From NCBI GenBank assembly GCA_002701965.1, contig NZXM01000056.1:1-5045 (forward strand): a stretch of 5,045 nt of DNA, in the 5' to 3' direction. Both the position numbers and the translations under genes were made by a program. Positions 1 through 5,045 of this stretch are shown here, one piece after another (position 1 is the stretch's first letter; each line of letters starts with the position of its first letter). Below the pieces are notes generated by a model that searched no databases, had not been told where the DNA came from, and saw only the letters and a program-made list of their open reading frames with translations. Source of the DNA: Methanobacteriota archaeon. GTDB lineage: Archaea > Thermoplasmatota > Poseidoniia > Poseidoniales > Thalassarchaeaceae.

Positions 1-574
1 AGCCGATCACGAAGACAGAAAATAAGATTCCAATCGGTCCACTACCATGGATGTAAGGGATATTAATGCCAGCAAAACTGAGAATAAAAGTCAGCATGTA
101 AATGATGAAAACACCACCCATTGCACTGAACAAAATAATCCGAGTATTGTCATTTACCGGAATTAATCCCATTCTGTAAGTGACCAGCATTGTTCCGAAA
201 ACACCTGCGGTTAATACGAACGCTTGAATGGCAATTCCTGGATAAAATGCTTCAAACATTGTCGTCAAGCCACCGAGAAACAATCCCTGTAAAGCAGCAT
301 AAGTGAGTACGGCAACGGGATTATCCGACAATCCGGTAAAGATCATCACGAAGAAGAAAATCAATCCCACGGCCCAACCTACAATACTCAACATCATAGC
401 CAATTCGAGATTTCCAGTAACAAATAGGCCGAAAACAGACAATCCGGTGATCAACATGACGCCTAGGGTAATGAATCCCTTTTCGGCGACGCCTTGGATC
501 GTCATTTTCTCTTGAACGAGGTCCTGTATTGTAAACGTCGAATCGTTCAGGGCGGGGTTGCTTGTGCGATACAT
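1..574 (-). CDS. Bax inhibitor-1/YccA-family multi-pass membrane protein (partial, C-terminus beyond left edge)
   Basis: The visible part is 191 residues from ATG at 574 to the window edge, with no stop. The N-terminus reads MYRTSNPALNDSTF, and the RTSNPALN-type start is characteristic of the prokaryotic Bax1-I/YccA branch as I recall it, which supports this start codon. A cytosolic N-terminal stretch of about 30 residues is followed by hydrophobic segments at about 32-53, 57-79, 86-107, 112-133, 146-169 and 180 to the edge. This fits the six- or seven-helix family fold in the cytoplasmic membrane. The conserved C-terminal helix with its acidic calcium/pH-sensing residues lies outside the window. 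Family members are linked to calcium leak or to interaction with membrane proteases, but the role of this one is unknown. It follows lipB by 25 nt on the same strand, so co-transcription is likely. No good Shine-Dalgarno is seen: an AGG lies too far upstream. The family call is fairly sure; the function is not. Confidence 0.85.
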   Translation of the reverse strand, partial: MYRTSNPALNDSTFTIQDLVQEKMTIQGVAEKGFITLGVMLITGLSVFGLFVTGNLELAMMLSIVGWAVGLIFFFVMIFTGLSDNPVAVLTYAALQGLFLGGLTTMFEAFYPGIAIQAFVLTAGVFGTMLVTYRMGLIPVNDNTRIILFSAMGGVFIIYMLTFILSFAGINIPYIHGSGPIGILFSVFVIG

Positions 575-599
575 GGAACTACGCAATACCTGCAGGTTC

Positions 600-1241
600 T
601 CAAGACTTCGCATCATTTCTCCCAATAATCGTCGGCATTGTATCGAGTAAAGCCTGTACCAAATCATCTCCCGCGATTTCGTATCCTAAGCGATCCAATG
701 ATGTTGTAGTCCCTGCACTTAATCCACATCCGTCCAATCTTTCAACACGCCCTTTCGGTGTCGAAAAATTCACCGTAAAACCATGTCTTGAGACCCAACG
801 CATGAAGGCTAGACCCACGGAACCAATCTTTGAATTGTCAACCCAAACTCCTTGCATGCGCGAATCAGTGTTCGCCTGAATACCCAACAATTCCAGAGCG
901 CAAATCGTCCATTGCTCAAGTTTCGAAGTGATTTTTTTGACATTTTCTTCTTCGTCTAAGTCCCATCTGAAAATCGGATATACCACAAGTTGTCCAGGTC
1001 CATGCCAAGTAATACCTCCTCCTCGATCAACATCTATGGTTGGATAGTCTACTGGGACGATGATGCCATCTCGTCTGGCCCCGGGACCAATGGTCACAAT
1101 TTCTGGGTGACTACAAATCAGTAGTGTGTCTCCAATGTTTTCATCCAATCGTTGATTTTGCAATTCACGCATCAGTTGTTGGGCTGTTGCGTATTCTACT
1201 TGGCCGAGGCGTCGGACCTCAACTTGACGCATCTCGGCCAT
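600..1241 (-). CDS. lipB: Lipoyl(octanoyl) transferase LipB
   Basis: This 213-residue protein has the usual LipB length. LipB moves octanoate from octanoyl-ACP to the lipoyl-domain lysine of E2-type proteins in the cytoplasm; LipA then inserts the sulfurs. The signature RGGGITWHGPGQLVVYPI spans residues 73-90, with H80. The catalytic pair appears as K138 (in VDNSKIGSVG) and C172 (in LDGCGLSAGTTTSL). Their 34-residue spacing equals that of known LipBs (K135/C169 in E. coli, K142/C176 in M. tuberculosis). The proline usual before the cysteine (PCG) is glycine here (GCG). The ATG at 1241 was chosen for length; a second ATG three codons in (1232) is equally possible, since neither has a Shine-Dalgarno. 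A Bax-inhibitor-like gene follows after 25 nt, and a TerB-like gene diverges upstream. The lipoyl-bearing E2 substrate is encoded about 2.4 kb away in the same window, so the two probably act together. No lipA is visible. Confidence 0.95.
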   Translation of the reverse strand: MAEMRQVEVRRLGQVEYATAQQLMRELQNQRLDENIGDTLLICSHPEIVTIGPGARRDGIIVPVDYPTIDVDRGGGITWHGPGQLVVYPIFRWDLDEEENVKKITSKLEQWTICALELLGIQANTDSRMQGVWVDNSKIGSVGLAFMRWVSRHGFTVNFSTPKGRVERLDGCGLSAGTTTSLDRLGYEIAGDDLVQALLDTMPTIIGRNDAKS

Positions 1242-1309
1242 GGTTGCCCGTGGGGGCGGAAGGGCATGAAGTAAATGGATTCAATAACGTGAAGTCAAAG
1301 CCAGTAGAC
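1242..1309. promoter_or_regulatory. Divergent intergenic spacer, probable back-to-back promoters for lipB and the TerB-like gene
   Basis: These 68 nt separate two divergently read genes and must hold the promoter of at least one. No Shine-Dalgarno-like purine run is correctly placed before either ATG, which suggests leaderless or very short-leader transcripts. On the lipB strand, ATTTACT (plus positions 1270-1276) lies about 30 nt before the ATG. On the other strand, TTCAATAA lies about 26 nt before the ATG at 1310. Both are A/T-rich islands at roughly the distance of an archaeal TATA box for a leaderless message, but both are weak matches. No inverted repeat or operator was recognised. Confidence 0.35.
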
Positions 1310-1771
1310 ATGCTGCCGGATACGTTGCATATGTTCGACAAAGAGGACCGCAAAGCATACTGCCGTGTACTGGCAGCTGTCGCACTATCAGATGGTCGCG
1401 TCTCTATGGAAGAATTCGCAAATTATGAGTCTAGGATGGGTATGGCGCTCTTAACTCCAGAGGACCGTGCAATGCTTCGACAAGAACTGAAACGAGGACG
1501 TAGTTTTCCCAATGCAGCCGACGGAATGCATCCGGCACACTTGCGTATCGCGCTTCGGGATGCATTACTCATGGCCGCTGCTGATGGGCATTATGATGCG
1601 CGTGAGATGGACGTTGTCAAGCAACTCGCAGAACGGGCGGCATTTTCTCCAGAAGATCTCGAAGAACTATACAACTGGATAGACGAAGGCTGGAATTGGA
1701 TGAAGAAAGGGCGCCGTGTACTTTCTCTTCCTGAAGATGTCCATCATTGGAATACGGTCTACGAAGACTAG
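1310..1771 (+). CDS. TerB-like (tellurite-resistance TerB/DjlA-type) acidic helical protein
   Basis: The protein has 153 residues if started at ATG 1310. It contains two similar acidic helical units, AVALSDGRVSMEE (about 23-35) and MAAADGHYDAREMDVV (about 88-103). Each has the A-x-x-D-G-x-(5)-E pattern that marks the two-fold repeat of TerB-like domains, which bind metal through such acidic loops in studied members. It ends in a tail rich in W, E and K (LYNWIDEGWNWMKKGRR, about 120-136). No signal peptide or membrane segment is seen, so it is probably cytosolic. The name does not show tellurite resistance; TerB domains occur in many stress-linked and membrane-linked proteins. The reading frame stays open back to 1124, but that part lies antisense over lipB. 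Other starts are possible at GTG 1289 and ATG 1331, and none has a clear ribosome-binding site. It diverges from lipB and converges on the ferritin-like gene, sharing a 4-nt overlap with its stop. Its biological role is unknown. Confidence 0.75.
   Translation: MLPDTLHMFDKEDRKAYCRVLAAVALSDGRVSMEEFANYESRMGMALLTPEDRAMLRQELKRGRSFPNAADGMHPAHLRIALRDALLMAAADGHYDAREMDVVKQLAERAAFSPEDLEELYNWIDEGWNWMKKGRRVLSLPEDVHHWNTVYED
1768..1771. other. Shared CTAG: overlapping stop codons of two convergent genes
   Basis: The plus-strand TerB-like gene ends with TAG at 1769-1771 and the minus-strand ferritin-like gene ends with TAG at 1770-1768. The palindrome CTAG therefore supplies both stops. No spacer and no hairpin or T-run terminator fits between the genes, so each transcript must end inside, and antisense to, the other gene. 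Confidence 0.9.
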
Positions 1772-2190
1772 TCCTTCAGCATCATCCGTAGTTCTTCGAC
1801 GGAACGTTGCTCATCGAAGTACACGACTTCGAGTGCATCAAAGAGCTCAGTATCGCCAATCCCTTCGACAAGTGGGAGAATGGCTCCATAAGTTGCGGCA
1901 GCCTTGGATTCTGTCGCATAGGCCTCTTGCAACATTTCTTGATAATTCGAAGTGTGTACGATAGGTGTAGGATCTCTTTCCGTGATGGCTTCTCCATCTA
2001 ATTTGACAATTGCCGATCGAACCGTGGCGGCATGAGTGACCGATTCCGTAACTTCTGTGTTGAAGTGTGTCGCCAAATGCAGTCTGTGAATTCCGGATAC
2101 ATAAGCGGCGTAGTGTGCATACATTGCAATCGCTCGTAGTTCCCAAGCAAGTGCCTTATTCAGGGCTGAAATTAGTTCATCGTTTGACAT
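1768..2190 (-). CDS. Ferritin-like four-helix protein (bacterioferritin/rubrerythrin-type fold), possibly with altered metal site
   Basis: This 140-residue protein is mostly helical, and its four helices lie at about 3-30, 35-64, 81-107 and 112-138. The first helix, ALNKALAWELRAIAMYAHYA, carries E17 in the usual first-ligand setting. Helix two holds E46, E49 and H53, helix three E94 and helix four E127. Against the bacterioferritin pattern (two ExxH motifs) it reads SVTH at 50-53 and EQRS at 127-130, so one ligand in each motif seems replaced by serine, although E49 sits next to the expected place. Ferritin-like proteins store or oxidise iron, or carry other di-metal chemistry; which applies here cannot be told from sequence. 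GAGGT six nt before the ATG is a good ribosome-binding site and overlaps the stop of the E3 gene, 9 nt upstream. It is thus the last gene of the dehydrogenase operon. The fold call is good; the activity is open. Confidence 0.8.
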   Translation of the reverse strand: MSNDELISALNKALAWELRAIAMYAHYAAYVSGIHRLHLATHFNTEVTESVTHAATVRSAIVKLDGEAITERDPTPIVHTSNYQEMLQEAYATESKAAATYGAILPLVEGIGDTELFDALEVVYFDEQRSVEELRMMLKD

Positions 2191-2196
2191 AGTATT

Positions 2197-2201
2197 ACCT
2201 C
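2197..2201 (-). promoter_or_regulatory. Shine-Dalgarno of the ferritin-like gene
   Basis: GAGGT lies 6 nt before the ATG at 2190 and overlaps the TGA stop of the E3 gene (2200-2202). This arrangement favours translational coupling between E3 and the ferritin-like gene. Confidence 0.75.
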
Positions 2202-3621
2202 AGGCAGAGTGTATTGCGTGTCCGAGTGTTTTCAATACTCCCTCGTGGAAGGACTCAGTCATGGTCGGGTGGGCATGGATTGTTCCAGCAATATCTTCCA
2301 GAACTGCTCCCATCTCCAGAGCTAGAGTGAATTCTCCAGAAAGTTCGCTGACATGGCTACCAGTGGCCTGAACACCAAGGATGACATGATCGCTAGCTCT
2401 TGCAACAACTCGAACAAAACCACCTGTCTTTTCGGCTTCCATAGTCAATGCTCGACCATTCGCAGCCAGAGGGAATTTACCAGTGATGATATCTTCTCCA
2501 ACTTCCTTGGCTTCATCAGGTGTTAAACCGACACTTACAATTTCAGGTTCAGTAAATACGATTGCTGGAATTGCGACGGGGTCAAAGATTCTCTTGTGTC
2601 CCGCAATGATTTCAGCAACCATTTCCCCTTGAGCGCTAGCACGATGAGCCAGCATCGGCTCACCAGATACATCACCAATTGCAAATACACCCTTCATCGA
2701 AGTTTTGCATTGGTTGTCAATTCGAATGAAGCGACCATCTGTGTCCATGCGTAAGCCCATGTTCTCCAAACCCCATCCTCGTGTATTTGGTCTACGGCCG
2801 ACGGTAACAAGCACCTTGTCGAATGTCTCAGACTGCATTTCACCCTCTGCATCCTTCCAAGTAAGTTCCACCTTACCATCTTTGACTTCTGCACCTTGGG
2901 CCAGACAATTGGTATGGGTAACCACAGCATTCTTTCGAAGCCATGTGATCAAAGGTCTACGCAGTTCATCATCAAAGATGGCCATGACTTTGTCCAAACC
3001 TTCAATCACGGTGACTTCACTACCCAAGCGTCTCAAGGCGATCCCCAGTTCCAATCCGATGTAACCTCCACCAATGACGGCGACTTTCTCAGGCAGACTA
3101 TCGAGATCTAAGGCACCAGTTGAAGAGCAAATGTGTTGTTCATCGAATTTCATGAATGGCAATTCGATAGGTGATGAACCAGTAGCAAGGATGACATTCT
3201 CAGCTTCAATTGCAATAGTTCCATCTTCGGTTTCTACGGTACAATTTTTTGCGTTTTGGAATGTAGCCCAACCCTTGATGAGTTCGGCTCCAGCATTCTT
3301 CAGCAGGTGTTCTACCCCTTTGTTGAGGCGCTCGACAATATCATCTTTCCATGAAACCAATGCCGGCATATCGAGTTCGACTTCTCCACTGATGCTAATC
3401 CCCATGTGTCCATCCGTGTGGTGGGCTAAATGCTCAAAGCGCTCTGCAGCATGAATCATTGCTTTGGAAGGAATACATCCTCGAATCAAACAGGTTCCAC
3501 CTGCTTTATCGCCTTCGACAATGATGGTATCTAAGCCCAGTTGCCCAGCCCGAATTGCAGCTACGTATCCGCCAGGGCCTGCCCCGACAACCAAGACTTG
3601 GCATTTTCGTGATTCACTCAT
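2200..3621 (-). CDS. lpdA: Dihydrolipoamide dehydrogenase (E3)
   Basis: The protein has 473 residues, the normal length for E3. It is the cytosolic flavoenzyme that reoxidises dihydrolipoyl groups on E2 and passes electrons through a disulfide and FAD to NAD+. The FAD-binding motif VVGAGPGGYVAAIRA lies at 11-25. The redox disulfide is C44/C49 in GGTCLIRGCIPSK. The NAD-binding GGGYIGLELG motif is at about 184-193, followed by E207 at the end of the second strand, as expected for NAD rather than NADP. The second FAD motif VFAIGDVSG is at 312-320. The C-terminal interface domain ends with HAHPTMTE, giving the catalytic dyad H451/E456. All key residues are intact, so it should be active. The gene starts 9 nt after the E2 stop with GAGGG 6 nt before the ATG. 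Linkage to E1-beta and E2 shows that it serves this complex, though E3 is often shared with other lipoyl systems. Confidence 0.97.
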   Translation of the reverse strand: MSESRKCQVLVVGAGPGGYVAAIRAGQLGLDTIIVEGDKAGGTCLIRGCIPSKAMIHAAERFEHLAHHTDGHMGISISGEVELDMPALVSWKDDIVERLNKGVEHLLKNAGAELIKGWATFQNAKNCTVETEDGTIAIEAENVILATGSSPIELPFMKFDEQHICSSTGALDLDSLPEKVAVIGGGYIGLELGIALRRLGSEVTVIEGLDKVMAIFDDELRRPLITWLRKNAVVTHTNCLAQGAEVKDGKVELTWKDAEGEMQSETFDKVLVTVGRRPNTRGWGLENMGLRMDTDGRFIRIDNQCKTSMKGVFAIGDVSGEPMLAHRASAQGEMVAEIIAGHKRIFDPVAIPAIVFTEPEIVSVGLTPDEAKEVGEDIITGKFPLAANGRALTMEAEKTGGFVRVVARASDHVILGVQATGSHVSELSGEFTLALEMGAVLEDIAGTIHAHPTMTESFHEGVLKTLGHAIHSA

Positions 3622-3627
3622 TTTGAT

Positions 3628-3632
3628 CCCTC
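3628..3632 (-). promoter_or_regulatory. Shine-Dalgarno of the E3 gene
   Basis: GAGGG lies 6 nt before the ATG at 3621 and overlaps the TGA stop of E2 (3631-3633). It supports this start and coupled translation of E2 and E3. Confidence 0.75.
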
Positions 3633-4893
3633 ACATGAAGATGAGCGCTGGGTGCTCAAGGAGTCTCTTCAATGATTGTACAAGTGCAGCGCCATCTGCA
3701 CCGTCAACAACACGATGGTCCCAAGAAGAGGATACATTCATGATTCGACGAATGGTAATTTGCCCGTTTTGGACCACTGGCATGTCACGTGCTTTGTGGA
3801 CGCCAAGGATGCCGACTTCAGGATGGTTGATGATTGGAGTGGCCCCAAGGCCACCATCTCGACCCAAGCTGGTAATCGTGAAGGTCGAACCTGACAAATC
3901 TTCCATGGTTGCTGTTCCCTCACGGCAGGCACCAGAGACGCGTTGCATTTCAGCCGCTGCACTCCAGACATCCATCGCTTCGACGTTTTTGACAACAGGG
4001 ACAAACAACCCACGGTCAGTTGCCGTTGCAATGCCCAAGTGTACGGCTTCGTGCCGAATCACCTTGTTCCCTTCTTCATCGTAAATCGCATTGCATTCAG
4101 GATGGTTGGGCATTGCTTTTGTCAAGGCCAACATGATGAACGGCAGATAGGTCAACTTGGGTTGGTCCGGACCCTTCGTTGCATTGAGGTGTTGGCGTAG
4201 CGCCTCCAATTCAGTGACATCGATTTCCTCAAAGTAAGAGAAGTGGGGGATACGTGTTTTTGACTCGACCATTTTCTCGGCAATCTTTCGACGTAGACCA
4301 ACAACAGGGTGCTCACTGGTCCCTGTTCGAGCAACTCCTGTCGGAGCCGCTGGTGCACGCATTGCACCACCTGATGCGATGTAAGCGTCTAAGTCAGCAT
4401 TTCGAACACGTCCAGCTGGGCCTCCGCCAGGGACCTGAGATAGATCAATTCCTGCTTCAGTAGCCCTGCGGCGGACCACTGGACTGGCAAGAACTCGACC
4501 TCCTGAACTGGTTACAGGAGTCGGGACAGGTGTAGGTGCGGGTGCAGGTGCGGGAGCAGGTGCAGGTTCCGACTCGGGTTCTGGTTCGGGCTCAGGGTCG
4601 GCTATGGGCTCCGGTTCCGGTTCCGGCTCAGATGCAGTCGCATTGCCTTCGCCATCAATCTCGAATTCAATCAGTGGTCCACCCACTGCGATCATGTCGC
4701 CAATTTGGCCATGCAATTTGGTGACAACACCATCATTCGTCGCAGCAATTCCTACAGTTGCTTTGTCTGTCATGATGTCGACCATTGGTTGATCTTCGGA
4801 AACAGTGTCTCCAACAGCAACGTGCCAAGCGGTAATTTCACCCTCGACAACACCTTCTCCGATATCTGGCAGTTTGAACACATACGTTCCCAT
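3631..4893 (-). CDS. Dihydrolipoamide acyltransferase (E2) of a pyruvate- or branched-chain 2-oxoacid dehydrogenase complex
   Basis: The protein has 420 residues and forms the core of the complex, transferring the acyl group from its lipoyl arm to CoA. A single lipoyl domain spans about 1-80, with K44 in IMTDKATV as the lipoylated lysine. A low-complexity linker follows (about 89-127: Glu-Pro repeats, then Ala-Pro and Thr-Pro). The peripheral-subunit-binding domain lies at about 134-173 (LASPVVRRRATEAGIDLSQV, then GPAGRVRNADLDAYI). The catalytic domain spans about 196-420, with H393 and D397 in the motif SWDHRVVDG. The stretches RIPHFSYFEEIDVTELEALR and MTDKATV resemble bkd-type branched-chain E2, but substrate cannot be fixed from this. 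The start at 4893 is chosen over an upstream in-frame ATG at 4989 because GGAGG sits 7 nt before it, the lipoyl domain begins here, and the longer form would overlap the conserved end of E1-beta. The gap to the E1-beta stop is 2 nt. Confidence 0.96.
   Translation of the reverse strand: MGTYVFKLPDIGEGVVEGEITAWHVAVGDTVSEDQPMVDIMTDKATVGIAATNDGVVTKLHGQIGDMIAVGGPLIEFEIDGEGNATASEPEPEPEPIADPEPEPEPESEPAPAPAPAPAPTPVPTPVTSSGGRVLASPVVRRRATEAGIDLSQVPGGGPAGRVRNADLDAYIASGGAMRAPAAPTGVARTGTSEHPVVGLRRKIAEKMVESKTRIPHFSYFEEIDVTELEALRQHLNATKGPDQPKLTYLPFIMLALTKAMPNHPECNAIYDEEGNKVIRHEAVHLGIATATDRGLFVPVVKNVEAMDVWSAAAEMQRVSGACREGTATMEDLSGSTFTITSLGRDGGLGATPIINHPEVGILGVHKARDMPVVQNGQITIRRIMNVSSSWDHRVVDGADGAALVQSLKRLLEHPALIFM
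4513..4629 (-). repeat. Low-complexity Glu-Pro / Ala-Pro linker coding repeat within E2
   Basis: This stretch encodes about 39 residues made almost only of Glu-Pro pairs (about 89-110), then Ala-Pro pairs (111-120), then Thr-Pro and Val-Pro pairs. At DNA level it shows as six-base units such as ggttcc/ggttcg and ggtgca/ggtgcg on the plus strand. It is the flexible swinging-arm linker between the lipoyl and subunit-binding domains. Such hexamer runs can change length by slippage. Confidence 0.85.
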
Positions 4894-4895
4894 TT

Positions 4896-5045
4896 TTATT
4901 CCTCCATTGTGGCTCTCATAGCCTCTGTAATTCGCGCTTGACTTGGGAAATAATCCCATTCTAGACTGTGTGGATAGGGTGTGTCCCATCCAGTGACTCG
5001 TTGGATGGGTGCCTCAAGATGCCAGAAGCAGCGCTCCTGTACTTG
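4896..5045 (-). CDS. 2-oxoacid dehydrogenase E1 component, beta subunit (C-terminal fragment; gene continues past right edge)
   Basis: The last 49 codons and a TAA stop (4896-4898) are present. They encode HLEAPIQRVTGWDTPYPHSL and then EWDYFPSQARITEAMRATMEE, the conserved end of the transketolase-like C-terminal domain of E1-beta; the stretch R-V-T-G-x-D-T-P-Y-P-x-x-x-E is diagnostic. E1 decarboxylates the 2-oxoacid with thiamine diphosphate and loads the acyl group onto the lipoyl arm of E2. As a separate beta subunit it implies an alpha-beta heterotetramer, with the alpha gene probably upstream outside the window. The VTGWDTPYPH wording is close to branched-chain E1-beta proteins but also occurs in pyruvate-type ones. 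The final codons (M-E-E) contain the Shine-Dalgarno of E2, so the two are tightly coupled. Too little is visible to judge substrate. Confidence 0.9.
   Translation of the reverse strand, partial: QVQERCFWHLEAPIQRVTGWDTPYPHSLEWDYFPSQARITEAMRATMEE
4901..4905 (-). promoter_or_regulatory. Shine-Dalgarno of the E2 gene
   Basis: A full GGAGG lies 7 nt before the ATG at 4893, inside the last codons of E1-beta. It decides the E2 start against the longer in-frame reading beginning at 4989. Confidence 0.85.

Noticed and set aside
562..879. Plus-strand open frame of 105 codons antisense to lipB
   Set aside because: It covers the conserved active-site end of LipB on the other strand and shows no domain or start signal.
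1124..1309. N-terminal extension of the TerB-like frame
   Set aside because: Most of it lies antisense over the conserved N-terminal half of lipB, and its translation looks unlike the acidic helical rest of the protein. The divergent spacer makes a start near 1310 more likely.
1847..2146. Second minus-strand open frame inside the ferritin-like gene
   Set aside because: It is an out-of-frame reading of the same strand with no recognisable domain, whereas the 140-residue frame has a strong ribosome-binding site and a clear four-helix pattern.
3464..4084. Plus-strand open frame of 206 codons antisense to E2 and E3
   Set aside because: It spans the E2-E3 junction and lies opposite the conserved catalytic domain of E2 and the start of E3. 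Its translation is rich in Pro, Ser and Thr, with no recognisable domain, and it has no Shine-Dalgarno. It is a shadow of the real codons.
4513..4629. Repeat run considered as a CRISPR or non-coding tandem repeat
   Set aside because: The units are six bases, imperfect and in frame with E2, encoding the expected Pro-rich linker; there are no unique spacers.
4894..4989. Upstream extension of E2 by 32 codons
   Set aside because: It overlaps the conserved end of E1-beta in another frame, while a full GGAGG precedes the ATG at 4893, exactly where the lipoyl domain begins.

Overview
This 5 kb window (roughly half G+C, very gene-dense) holds seven protein genes, two of them cut by the window edges. 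It looks like housekeeping chromosome from a free-living aerobic prokaryote. I see no mobile element, CRISPR array, tRNA or rRNA. The lineage is not certain. Genes inside the operon have clear Shine-Dalgarno sites (GGAGG, GAGGG, GAGGT, 6-7 nt before ATG), while the two divergent first genes (lipB and the TerB-like gene) have none that I can see. That mix is typical of lineages that use leaderless transcripts for first genes, for example many euryarchaea such as the marine Poseidoniales, and also actinobacteria and Deinococcus relatives. A marine euryarchaeon is my leading guess, held weakly.

Right half (about 1768-5045, minus strand, read right to left): a 2-oxoacid dehydrogenase operon. It runs from the C-terminal end of E1-beta (off the right edge), through E2 dihydrolipoamide acyltransferase and E3 dihydrolipoamide dehydrogenase, to a small ferritin-like protein. 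Gaps are 2, 9 and 9 nt, so the four are almost surely co-transcribed. Order and several motifs resemble branched-chain 2-oxoacid dehydrogenase (bkd) operons, but a pyruvate dehydrogenase cannot be excluded.

Middle (about 1310-1771, plus strand): a TerB-like acidic helical protein converges on the operon. Its stop codon and that of the ferritin-like gene share one CTAG palindrome.

Left part (1-1241, minus strand): lipB (octanoyltransferase), divergent from the TerB-like gene across a 68-nt spacer, followed 25 nt later by a Bax inhibitor-1/YccA-family membrane protein that runs off the left edge.

The functional link is lipoylation. LipB supplies the octanoyl group to the lipoyl lysine of E2 (K44 here). 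E1 then loads the acyl group onto that arm, E2 transfers it to CoA, and E3 reoxidises the arm with NAD+. The ferritin-like, TerB-like and Bax-inhibitor-like proteins have no established role in this pathway. The most notable points are the ferritin-like protein tied to the E1-E2-E3 operon with apparently altered metal-ligand positions, and the zero-spacer convergent gene pair.
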